A stretch of DNA of 64,000 nt from positions 28,821,881 through 28,885,880 of the forward strand of contig OY776131.1 in assembly GCA_963675135.1 (NCBI GenBank). Direction: 5' to 3'. Source of the stretch: Galeopsis tetrahit. Taxonomy: Eukaryota; Streptophyta; Magnoliopsida; Lamiales; Lamiaceae. Below the pieces are notes generated by a model. It worked only from the letters and a program-made list of their open reading frames with translations, searched no databases and was not told the origin of the DNA. The position numbers and the translations under genes were made by a program. Every line of letters starts with the position of its first letter. The first letter of the stretch is position 1. Of the stretch, positions 50,526 through 61,700 are shown piece by piece.

Positions 50526-52172
50526 TGTTGGGAATAAAATGAGATATGTTTTGATTCAATACCAAAACCCCCTGAGACATGCCTAAGTCAGAGATGATTA
50601 TGTTCTAAGAATGTTAGAACATATAGAATAAGGCTAGATGAGGAGTTAATATGTTAGGCAGCTCTTAGTTTATTAGATGCACAATTTGAGGGGGAACATA
50701 TGCTTTGAAGTCTATCAAGAACAAGTCCCCTCAAGGCTCAAATTCTGGAACAACCACTAAGTCTAATGAAGACCAAATATGCTGTTCAGGAGAGTTGTCC
50801 AGAGGAGTTGTCTCAGCACAGTTAATCAAGAAGAAGTGTACTGAAAGCCTGAGGTCAACCATGCTGAAGAGACAACTACACCCTAAAAGATCATCAATGA
50901 ATCATGCTAAGATCACTTTCAAGTGAAGCAAAGGGTAAGAGCCAAGTCATCTGAAGAAGAGCAAGTCAACCTTGCTGATAAGCAAGACTGCTGATAGTGA
51001 TAAGGAGAGTTGTCCATTTGATAAGGACTGTTGTCCTATCATTGAAACAACCTTCAGAAGCCATGTCCAAGTCCTAACAGAGAATCTTAAAGTCAGACAT
51101 TGGGAAGAGTGCTGCAGAATGAAGACAAAGTCTATACAGCCATTTATTTCCCAAATGAGGACATGTCACTATCAAGAATCTGTCTTCTAAGAAGAAGAAG
51201 ACATTTATGGACATTTGAGGCTGCCTCTCCAATGGGCAAATTCGCAATTGTCTATAAATACAGAAGTGTGAAGACCATTTGAAAGCACCTCAGCTAAGCA
51301 CCTCAACAATTGACAAGAACATCCAACTATCTTACAAGCAAGAGTGCTTTCTAGCTTTCAAAGACTATCTTAGTCTTCAAACTCTTCTAAGCTGAACTAC
51401 ATTGTATATCCATACAAAGCTTAGAGAGATATCCTAATCCTTATACACTGATCTTCATTGTAAAGGATATCTCATTAGTTGGAACCTTACTTCAATCCTT
51501 ACCCCTTTCATGAGTGAAAGTGAGAAGGTTGTTGTAGTAGTAGTAGAAGTGGTAGGAGCTGACTGTTGAGAGAAGAACAGTTCAGTTCTGAGTTGAGAAG
51601 AGGGTACTAGGACTCTAGACATCCTAGGGATCAATTCACCAAGGAGTGGTGTTATTGATCAAGTGCACCTTGGCACTATAAAACAAGTTAATTCCAAGAG
51701 TGAAGGAATTATCCTGTTCAATCAGGGAAAGTGGATGTAGGAGCTTGAGTCTCTGAACCACTATAAACTCTTGTGTTGATTTGCTTTTCAAGTACTTTCA
51801 TACATTCAACACTGCACACAAGACTGATCTTTCAAAGGTTAAACATTCAAAGACTGTGCAAAACCTATTTGGACAAGTTCCCTGAACACTGGACTGTATT
51901 GAATTGACTAAGTGATTTCAGAACTTTAAAGGATTCTAAACTAAAAGGGCCAACCACTATTCCGCACATATAACTCCTTTAGATAGTTATTCAACTAAGT
52001 ACTCAATAGTACTTAGTAGTTTGATTATCTTTAAAGAGTTAATCATTTTCAGCAGAGTTGTCCAAGACAACATTGCTGATAACTGGTTTGATCAAGTTTG
52101 AAAAGAATTTGCATACAAGTGTATTTTCCCCCCCCCCCATACACTTGTTATATACTCCTTTCAGGACCAACA
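50526..52172 (+). repeat. 5' LTR of Copia element B
   Basis: It starts TGTTGG and ends CCAACA, perfectly inverted 6-bp termini, two bases before the primer-binding site (1647 bp). TATAAATA at 51253-51260 sits in the same context as in LTR A (TATAAATA-AGAAG), showing common ancestry. GTTGTCC motifs recur (about 50795, 50813, 51009, 51029, 52055). Confidence 0.8.
52115..52148. other. Hairpin with an 11-C loop near the end of LTR B
   Basis: The perfect 10-bp arms ACAAGTGTAT and ATACACTTGT enclose TTT plus eleven C (52128-52138). Confidence 0.85.
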
Positions 52173-52174
52173 AG

Positions 52175-52186
52175 TGGTATCAGAGC
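52175..52186 (+). other. Primer-binding site of element B (initiator tRNA-Met)
   Basis: TGGTATCAGAGC, two bases after the LTR; exact complement of the initiator tRNA-Met 3' end. Confidence 0.95.
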
Positions 52187-52311
52187 TTGGGTTCAAAGAC
52201 CACTGCTTCTGAAAAGCCATCTTGGTTTTCAAAATCACATATTTGGTGTGGTCACTGAACTGATCTATCTGAAATCCTATTAACTGTTGACTAACTGTTT
52301 GTTCTTGAGAT

Positions 52312-54678
52312 ATGGCAAACAACAATGCTGTTGTTCCACCTCCTGCTGTTCAAGGATTGGACAACATGGCCACAAATCCAGTCAACCACATCTCACATCA
52401 TAAATTGCCCATGTTCTCAATAGACAACTATGATTTCTGGAAAATCAGAATGAGGGCTCATCTTGCATCTCTACATATTGATATGTTAAGAGTAATCACA
52501 AGAGGTCCTTTTGTGTTCACCTTTGTCAATCCCAAAGTCACTGAGGCTCAAATGGCAGACACAAGAGAGGTGCTTCCCAAAGATGAAGATGACTTCACTG
52601 GTGATGAAAAGAGAAAAGATAATCTTAATTATCTTGCCATGAACACCCTCTACCAAACAATTCCAGATGCAATAATGGGTAGAGTCTATCACTGCACAAC
52701 TGCCAAAGAAATTTGGGATACTCTTGCTGAAATGTGTGAGGGTACTGAAAAGATCAAGGAGAATAAGCTCCAAGTGGCAGTGCAAAAGTTTGAACAATTC
52801 ACAATGGAGTCTGAGGAGTCCATTGACAAATTTGCTGGTAGATTCACTGATGTGATGAATGAGATCAACTCATTGGGCAAAGTGTACTCCAAGAGAGAAG
52901 TTGGATTGAAGATCTTGAGAAGTCTCACTCAAAAGTGGGATGTCTATGCTGTTATGATGCAAAACACCAAGGATCTCTCTACCATGCCCATGCAACAAAT
53001 CTTCTCTGAACTCAAAGCTTATGAGTTCGATCTCAACAAAAGAAAGCCTGTTGAGGAACCTTCAAATCCTACAAAGGGAGTGACATTCAAAGCTAAAACT
53101 GCTGAGCCAGAAGTGCAGTCCACTCCAAGATCATCAAAGTCAGTCTCCAAGACTGAAATGAAGGAGGAACTAGCCTTGATGGCTAGGAGGTTTGACAAGT
53201 TAAATTTAAGGTTTGGTAGATACAAGAAATTCTACCAGGACAACAAATTCAGGAGAAGGTACAACTCTCCTGAAGCTCAGGCTGAGGTCAAAAAGCCTGA
53301 AGAGAAAAGATCAGAGGACAAGTACTCTGATAGGAGAAGGTCCAGTAGAGTTGAACCTTCATCATCAAAAAGAAGAGAAGAACCAAAGAAAGATGATGAT
53401 GAAGACTTGTGCTATAATTGCAAGAAGAAAGGGCACTTCCAGTATGACTGCCCTGAATTGATCTCTAAGGAGAGAAGAGAAAGGCAAGCTAAAAGAGACA
53501 GAAAGTTCACCAATAGAAAGGCCATGATGGCTGGTGAAGAATCTGAAAGTGCTGAACGCTTCAACTCTTCTGATGGACTGTTCTCCAACAATGAAGATGA
53601 TGATGATGTTTGCAACATGGCTCTTGAGGATGATGAGGTATCCTCTACTTCTAGTTCACCATCGTTCATCTCACAAAACACTAGTGAGGTCAACCTGAAG
53701 CTTTCCCTTGGAAAGTTGATGGAAGATTTCACTATGTTACAAGAATTTCATGATAACTGTGTGAGAGAAAATGAAAGATTGGCAATTGAGCTTGCTAAAA
53801 ACTCTGAGGTAGTTGTTGATGTCAAATCTACTGAGTTGTATCAACAAGTCTTGAGAGAGCTTGAGGAAGCAAATCTCAGGATAGTTGACCAACAAAAAGA
53901 GATTGATGATCAACTTCTCTCTCAGAAGAGAAAAGATTTTGAACTAAAAATTCTAAAGGCCAAGTTTGAAAACCTCTCACATGAATATGACATTCTTAAA
54001 TCAAGTGAAGAGAGCCTGAAACTAAAGATGTCTACTCTGAAGAAATCCTCTAAAGCAATAGAGGAAATTCAGAGTTATCAAAGACCTATGGCTCAAAGAA
54101 GTGGATTAGGTTTTGATCCATTTGAATCTTCACCTTGTCTTAGTGTTGCTTCAAAAAGTAACACTAAGAGAATCTTTGTTAAATTAGTGGCACAAACTGA
54201 AAATGAAAATAAACAGCCACTGAACAAAGGAAAAGGCAAAATGAATGACTTGCCTACTCAAGTGCTTCAGAAGACTAGGCCAAAATCTAAGGAAATGGCC
54301 AAAGCTCCTGATCACAAGAGGAATATTGGTCAGCAGAGTAGACCCAATGGAAGGGCAACTCTCCTGAACAATGTTCAGAGGAGTTATCCAAGGTATAATC
54401 AGCCTAGGCCAACTCTACTGAGAAAGCCTCAGCTGACTAGACCTAAGGACAACTATCCTCAAAGGCAAAATAAAATGAGACAACCAAAACCCTTCATGCC
54501 AAAGGGTAATGGTCATAAGAAAGCCTTTCCTCAAAGATTCCCTCAAGTAGCACAAAGAACTCATAAGTTCAGGAGATTTGACAATTCTCCTGAAACTTAC
54601 AGAGTCAACACTTTCACACATACTTTCCCAAAGACATTTAAGGGAAAGACAGTGTATGTAGATGCTAGAGGAAAATAA
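52312..54678 (+). CDS. Copia gag polyprotein of element B
   Basis: 788 codons without a break. The N-terminal part is the UBN2/retrotransposon gag fold (LPMFSIDNYDFWKIRMRAHL; EIWDTLAEMCEGTEKI; LKILRSLTQKWDVYAVMM). The CCHC knuckle CYNCKKKGHFQYDC is at about residues 367-380. A Lys/Glu-rich coiled coil follows (about residues 460-590), then a basic Pro/Arg/Gln-rich tail. The length is well above ordinary Copia gag, as in Sireviruses. Gag forms the virus-like particle and binds the RNA. It ends TAA; two further TAA triplets in the same frame (about 54748 and 54781) separate it from protease. Confidence 0.9.
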   Translation: MANNNAVVPPPAVQGLDNMATNPVNHISHHKLPMFSIDNYDFWKIRMRAHLASLHIDMLRVITRGPFVFTFVNPKVTEAQMADTREVLPKDEDDFTGDEKRKDNLNYLAMNTLYQTIPDAIMGRVYHCTTAKEIWDTLAEMCEGTEKIKENKLQVAVQKFEQFTMESEESIDKFAGRFTDVMNEINSLGKVYSKREVGLKILRSLTQKWDVYAVMMQNTKDLSTMPMQQIFSELKAYEFDLNKRKPVEEPSNPTKGVTFKAKTAEPEVQSTPRSSKSVSKTEMKEELALMARRFDKLNLRFGRYKKFYQDNKFRRRYNSPEAQAEVKKPEEKRSEDKYSDRRRSSRVEPSSSKRREEPKKDDDEDLCYNCKKKGHFQYDCPELISKERRERQAKRDRKFTNRKAMMAGEESESAERFNSSDGLFSNNEDDDDVCNMALEDDEVSSTSSSPSFISQNTSEVNLKLSLGKLMEDFTMLQEFHDNCVRENERLAIELAKNSEVVVDVKSTELYQQVLRELEEANLRIVDQQKEIDDQLLSQKRKDFELKILKAKFENLSHEYDILKSSEESLKLKMSTLKKSSKAIEEIQSYQRPMAQRSGLGFDPFESSPCLSVASKSNTKRIFVKLVAQTENENKQPLNKGKGKMNDLPTQVLQKTRPKSKEMAKAPDHKRNIGQQSRPNGRATLLNNVQRSYPRYNQPRPTLLRKPQLTRPKDNYPQRQNKMRQPKPFMPKGNGHKKAFPQRFPQVAQRTHKFRRFDNSPETYRVNTFTHTFPKTFKGKTVYVDARGK

Positions 54679-54783
54679 CTTAGCCACCTTGAATCAATCA
54701 GGGTTATTAGGCAAGTTTGGGTTCCTAAAGGTACAGCTAACCTCTAAGGACCCAAAACTCAAAGGGTACCTAAACCTATCTAA

Positions 54784-57700
54784 TTGCAGGTACCACTGGG
54801 CCACAAGAAGAGGAGTATGAACAAAAAGTCAGCATGGTACCTTGACAGTGGATGCTCAAGGCACATGACTGGAAACAAGGAACTCCTCACTGATTTCATT
54901 GAAAAAGAAGGCCCAAATGTCACATTTGGAGACAGTTCACAAGCAACTACAAAAGGTTATGGTACTTTGATGATTGGTAACATCAAAGTATCCAATGTAT
55001 CTTATGTGGCTGGTCTCAAATATAATCTCCTAAGTATCAGTCAATTCTGTGATAAAGACTTTAATGTTGAGTTTTCAAGTGGAAAATGTTTAATCAAAGA
55101 CAAGACTCAACAAATTCTATTGACTGGAACTAGGAAAGGGAATGTGTATTTTGCAGACTGGGACAAATCTACTGATGCTGCATGCTTCATTGCTAAGAGT
55201 TCTAGTGAACAAAGTTGGTTATGACATAAGAGATTAAACCACTTGAACTTCAAAACAATGAACAAGATTGCTAGAAATGCATTAGTTAAAGGTCTACCTA
55301 ATGAGGTTTTCATTAAGGAGCATGTTTGCAAACCATGCCAAGAAGCAAAACAGATTAAAACCTCATTCAAAGGAAAACCAGTCATCTCTACTGAAAGGGT
55401 GCTTGAACTGTTACACATGGACTTATTTGGACCAATCACCCCTGCAAGCATAAATGGTAGAAAATACACATTGGTTGTAGTAGATGACTTCTCTAGGTTC
55501 ACATGGGTAGTATTTCTCCTTAATAAGAAGGAAACACAAGTCAAACTACCTGATCTTTTAAAGAGACTGTCAAATGAGAAAAGCCTTAGCATTATCAAGA
55601 TAAGATCTGATAAATGCACTGAGTTCATAAATTCATACATCAATGAGTATTGCACATCTAATGGAATAGCTCATGAAACCTCAGCAGCTAGAACTCGCCA
55701 ACAAAATGGAGCTGCTAGAACCTTAATTGGTGATTCAAATTTACCTAAGAGGTTTTGGGCTGAAGATATAAACACTGCATGCCAAACTCAAAATAGATGC
55801 TTGATTACTAAGGGGCAAGGCAAAACCCCCTATGAACTCTGGAAAGGAAGAATGCCTAAAGTGTCATACTTTCACATCTTTGGTTGTAAGTGTTTCATAA
55901 ACAATAATGGGAAAGAACAGTTGAAAGCCTTTGATAGCAAAGCTGATGAGGGAGTGTTTCTTGGATACTCTCAAATAAGTAAAGCTTTCAGAGTCTACAA
56001 CAAGAAAACTCTTATTGTGGAGGAATGAAAACTTGGAATCAGAAGAAATCACACAGAGGACAACCAGACTGAGCCTAAAAGACAAGGACACTGAATTCAT
56101 AGAAGTTGTCCAAGCCAACCTACCTGAAAAACTCCCATTGGACAACAATCCTGAAGGCAAATCCCACTGAAAATATGGGTGAACTGAATGATCTAATCCC
56201 AGTTCACATCCAGGTAACAACTACCAATGAAGAAGCAGTTACTGCTGAGGTAGTTAATGGGTCATATAATCAAGGGGGAACTCAAAATGTTGAAAATACC
56301 AATGTCCCTGACATTGAGGACAACACCCCTGAATATGATCCTGAATTAGATCCTGCATTCAATTATCCTGAATTTTATGATCAAAATGACTCAACTTCAG
56401 TAGAGGACAACTCTACTGAAGAGATCAGAAAAAGAAGGACCTGGTTGTCTGACCATCCTACTGATCTAATACTTGGTGACCCAAGTATAGGAGTCAAAAC
56501 AAGGAGATTTCATGGTGAAAGTGCTCTTTTCTGTTGTTTCTTGTCAGAGCAAGAACCAAGTGACATTGAGGAAGCACTTCAAGATGCCAATTGGGTCACA
56601 GCCATGCAGGAAGAACTGAACCAATTCACCAGAAATGAAGTATGGGAGCTGGTGGATAGACCTTCACATCAAGATGTTATTGGAACAAAATGGGTGTTCA
56701 AGAACAAGAAGAATGAGAATGATGTGATTGTCAGAAACAAAGCAAGACTTGTGGCAAAGGGCTATTGTCAACATGAAGGCATTGACTATGATGAGACATT
56801 TGCACCTGTGGCAAGGCTAGAAGCAATAAGGCTCTTTCTAGCCTATGCAGCCCACAAGAGGTTCAAAGTGTACCAAATGGATGTCAAAAGTGCCCTTCTG
56901 AATGGAGTCTTGAAAGAAGAAGTCTATGTGGAGCAACCACCTGGTTTTGAGTTTGGAAACCAAGTTTACAGACTGAAGAAGGCTCTATATGGACTCAAGC
57001 AAGCCCCTAGGGCTTGGTATGATACACTGTCACAATTCCTCTTGGATCATGGATTCACCAAGGGAACTGTGGACAGAACACTCTTCAGAATCTCTGAAGG
57101 AGAGGACATCTTGCTTGTCCAAATTTATGTGGATGACATAATATTTGGATCCCCCAATGAAAAGCTGTGTGAGAAATTCTCAAAGCTAATGCAAAGCAAG
57201 TTTGAGATGTCCATGATGGGGTTGATGAACTTCTTTTTGGGTCTACAAGTTAAGCAGTCAAAAGAAGGGATCTTCATCAACCAAGCTAAGTACACCAGAG
57301 AAATGATCAAAAAGTTTGGGTGTGCAACTAGCAAGCCAGTAAGGATCCCAATGAACACAAATTGGAAGATGGATCCTGATGAGAGTGGTGTTCCAACCAA
57401 CTCTACTGAGTATAGAGGAATCATTGGTTCACTTCTCTATCTCACTGCCAGCAGGCCTGACATCACCTTTGCAGTAGGTGTTTGTGCAAGGTTTCAAGCA
57501 AATCCTAAGAAAAGCCATCTTGAGGCTGCAAAGAGGATCTTGAGGTATCTCAAAGGCACTGAGAATCTAGGCCTTTGGTACCCTGCTGATGATAATATTG
57601 AGTTAACTGGCTACTCAGATGCTGACTATGGAGGTTGCAGAATTGATAGAAAGTCCACTTCAGGGACTTGTCAATTCTTAGGCAACAAGCTTATATCTTG

Positions 57701-58082
57701 GTTTTCCAAGAAGCAGAACACAGTGGCTACTTCCACCACTTAAGCTGATTATGTTGCAGCTGGGAGTTGTTGTGCTCAAATCCTTTGGTTGAGACAACAA
57801 CTCAGAGACTACAAAGTCAACTCTACTGAAGTGCCAATATTTTGTGACAACAATAGTGCAATTGCAATATCACAAAATCCTGTCTTGCACACAAGATGCA
57901 AACATGTGGACATCAAACATCACTTCATTAGAGATCATGTGGAGAAAAAGGACATAAAGTTGGTCAAGATCCACACAGATCATGAAAAAGCTGATATTCT
58001 AACAAAGCCACTTGCAGAGGCAAGGTTTCTGGAGCTATCAGCAGAGTTGGGATTACTTGATCCAGGGAAGTTGGACAAGTAA
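54784..58082 (+). pseudogene. Copia pol of element B: protease, integrase, reverse transcriptase, RNase H (damaged)
   Basis: The protease has WYLDSGCSRHMTG. The integrase follows (HLNFKTMN, CKPCQEAKQ, MDLFGPITPASINGRKYTLV); a TGA at 55222-55224 interrupts it in frame. Two catalytic Asp positions are recognisable, but the segment after QQNG is shortened and the catalytic Glu region is gone. The frame changes between 56026 and about 56500, and the RT continues with NEVWELVDRP, GTKWVFKNKKNEND, MDVKSALLNG, QIYVDDIIFGS and SDADYGGCRIDRKSTSG. A TAA at 57741-57743 precedes the RNase H end (CDNNSAIAISQNPVLHTR). The element cannot make a working integrase by itself. Confidence 0.92.
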
Positions 58083-58781
58083 AACCCATTGAAGTTAATG
58101 GGAGTAAGGTAACTGAATTGGTCTTCAGCAGACTTGGACAAGTCTACTGAAGTTCAGAAGAGATGATCACAATTACTCAGGACACTTGTCCATTGAATCT
58201 CAGGACACTTGTCCACATCTTTTCAGGACACTTGTCCTAGTGGGGTCAGATAAGTTGTCCTGGCTATCAAACTACTTCCTTGGTTTGATAAGCACCTATT
58301 TTGGGTAATCATTGTCTACTTTGATATCTGTCCCAATTACAGATATCATCACTGTGGGATTTAATTTGTCCCCCACCCAAAAGGTCACTATCCATGCATT
58401 AAATGCCAAGATTTAACTCTTGTTTGCATTACACTTTTCAAGCCATGATCTGTCTCGAAAACTCCCCAACCATTAACTAATATTAAATAACTTCCACGTT
58501 TTGAATAAAACCAATAACTCACTGTTACATTGGTTTTTGACCATTGGATCAAAACTGGCCAACTCCCCTGAAATCAATCATGGTCGTCCAAGTGTGTTTT
58601 CCATTTTTGACAACAGTTGAAAACTCACAAAACTCACCAACTCATTGACAAACATTCTTTTTAGAATATTCTCAAGCCTTAAGATCCCCCACAAACACTT
58701 CTTCCCTAAGTATTCAAAACCCTAGCCCTTATTTTCTTCAAACACTCTCAAACTATCCCAAATTCATTTCTGTAATCTTCA
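58083..58781 (+). other. Spacer between pol and the third reading frame, with GGACACTTGTCC repeats
   Basis: The near-palindrome GGACACTTGTCC occurs at 58180, 58203 and 58226, exactly 23 bp apart, with a TTGTCC variant at about 58255. Further on the DNA is plain AT-rich; it could hold a promoter or splice acceptor for the downstream frame. Confidence 0.8.
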
Positions 58782-61700
58782 ATGGCTCCCAAAGTTAGAC
58801 CAGAAATGATCATTGATTTCTCCAACAAGGCTCTAGACCTTGATTTTGGATATTTGAGCAACAAAAACAGCCTTCACTTTGAGCCCATAGTATCATTTGA
58901 AAGTGAAGATCCTGAGATTACACCAACCTTGAGATGGTTGAGGAGGGCAGGTCTTCAAAAGTTTATGGAAGAAAGGCCAAGCTCTTGTTTGGAGAACTAC
59001 ATGGCAGAGTTCTTTGCTTTCCTCAAGTGGAGAGGTCAGTCAAAAGATGGTGAAATTGCTACAAGACTCTCTTATGTAGCAGAGGGAGAAGAAGAGGAGA
59101 GATTTCATAGGGTGAAATTCTCCTCAGAAGATCTTGAAGGAGCTTTTGGATTGCCTTCTGAGGGAAGGAATCCAGAAGTTTATGGTACTGGCCTTGAAGA
59201 TGAGATAGCTCAAGAATAGCTATTAGTGTCAGGCCCTCTCTCTGCAACACAAAACAAGAAGACTCTCAAGCCAAAATTTCTCAACCTCTTTGAGGTAGTT
59301 GCTAAGAGTCTCTTGAGCAATACTGGAAGCTTGGAGCAAGTCAGCCATCCAAGAATCAGAATTATGGCTGCAGTTATTGATGTTAGTGACAAAGGCATCA
59401 AGTTTGATTGGAGGACCTTCATCATGTCTGAGATGATGAAGGAAAAGGCCAAGTTTAAGGTGAAAACTCACAATAAGGTTGTGCTAGAAGGGAAACTCAA
59501 GTATTGCACCAGGGCAAGCTTGTTGATTGAGAGATTTTCCCATTATTCTCAAATGCAAACCTTTACAAAGCCCCTCCCAGCCCAGAAGATAATGTTCAGA
59601 AAGCTCAGCAAGAAAACTGAGCAAAGGAGGATGCTACTGGCCAAACCTGCTGATGAGAAGGTGGAGGAGAAGCCCAAATTGAAAAAGAGGACTAAGGCCA
59701 GAATGGTGAAGACAAGAAAAGTGTCTCAAATCCCCTCAGAGGAGAATTCAGGAGCTTCAGCAGAGATTGAAGAAGTTGCTGAAGAGGGAGTAAGTGTGCC
59801 TTCTGATCATTCAGAAGAGTTGAGACAGAAGTATAATGAGACTAGACAAAAGTCTAGAGGTGATAAGAGGATCAGGGAAGTTGTCCCTGAGAAGGATGGT
59901 GAAGGAAGTGGGAGCAGTAGGGCCAGCAAGAGAAGGGCCAAGCCTACTTATAAAGTGTTGGAGCTTCAAGAGGAAAGGTCTCTCCAACTTGCTCTAAGAG
60001 AGAGCAGAGCTGAAAGCAGGACCAAGTCCAAATCAAGGACCAACTCATCTGGTTCTGGAACTCCAGAATCCAAGGTCCCTGAAGGTCAACCAATAGAGGC
60101 CAACATCCCTGAAATTCAGAACCCTGAGCCCAACTCCCCTGAAACCCACATAACCCCTACCAACCAACCTATCACCCCCATCAACCTTACAAAGAGATAT
60201 TCTCCAGAAGGGAGTGTGCAAAGAAGTGGGATAGATGTGCTAGCAGATATAGCAGTAGATGAGACAAGATTGCAGTCTCCCCTTGACTCATCTATGCTCA
60301 ATTATTCAAAGCTTTTAGAAGCTGCACTCTTTGAACCAACCCCCTTGAGCAAAGCCCCTTCAGATCCATTGCTCTCAAAAGCAACTGAAGTTCCTTCAAT
60401 TGCAACCAACCCTTCTGAAGCCAATATCCCTGAACTCAACCTTCCTGAAGCCACTTTAGGAGAACCCATAGCCAACTCCCCTATAACCCAAAGTCCCCAT
60501 TCTAGTGGAGATGAGGAGGAGTATATTTATGAGAGTATGCTCAGAGGAGGAGCCAAGGCTACTGTGGACAGTTTGTATCCACAACTTGCTGAATTTCCAA
60601 GAATTCAGAAGATGTTCCATGATTTGAGGATGCTTGTGGATGTAAAAGACAAGACCATTATGGAGATATCACAAGTCATCCAAGATAAGGGTGCAAACTG
60701 GTGGCAAGTGGAGGAGAGCAGATTGCTACACTTTGCTGGTGTGATGAAAACAAGATTCCTTACTGATGAGGAAGTTTTTGCAAAGTTGGTAGATGATAAG
60801 ATCATTGAGGAGAAAGAGAGAAAAGCTAAGGGCATTAAACACCCTAATAGCAGCTCAAATGATGATGATTCCCCTGATGATCCCTCAAACCCTTCAAACC
60901 CCAACCCTCCTGAAACCCCTCAAGCCAACCTCCCTGAATCTACTCAACCCAAGTCTTCTGTATCAGGCAGACTTTCAAACCCTCCTAGAACCTATTAGAG
61001 GAAAGGCTCTGTATCTTCAGAGGTGTTGACCAAGGGTGGTAACACAACCAAAGACACATCTGCCAATGAAGGTTCTTCTGAACCCAAGGCACAGCCTAAA
61101 GATGTGGAGGTTCCTATATTAGAGGCTGGTTTGGTTAAGGCCTATTCAGTGTCAGATGAGTTGGACACTGATCAGCCCTTAATCATTCAGGATGACTCAG
61201 TGGCTGTTGAAATAAGCACTGTGATCTCCCCAAAACTGCCATTTTTTAACCTTGTTGAAGGTGGAGATGATGCAGGTTTAGGTGATGGAGTTGAAAAGGA
61301 AAGTCTAGTGGAAAAACCAGAGGGAGTAGTAGATGAGAGAGATGTGGTGATCACTAGGATAGTGAGTGTACCACCAAATGAGGGTGATATAAGTGAGGAA
61401 GGGAAGGCTATTCTTGAAGTCAAATCTAAACTTCAGGAATCCCTTGATGAGAGGAGGCCTGTTCCTTTAAGTGAGGAAATTACTAATGAAGGAAGAAAAG
61501 AAGTAGTTGAAAATGAGAAGAAGACTGCTGATGTATCAGAGTCTTATGAAAAAGAAACTGAGGGTGATGAGTGTATTTTCACTAACCCCTTTGATTTGTC
61601 TGACATTGCAGGTATATCTCTTGACCAAATATTTGCAGATGATTTCTTGACAGATGCCCCCATCCATGTTGATTCTGGATCAGCACAAGCCTTACTTGGC

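Noticed and set aside
50686..50702. Polypurine-like tract TTTGAGGGGGAAC taken as the border of LTR B
   Set aside because: TGTTGG at 50526 and CCAACA at 52172 give perfectly inverted termini with a 2-base gap to the primer-binding site, and gag A stops being gag at 50526. The tract is therefore probably internal to the LTR, though this cannot be proven without the 3' LTR.
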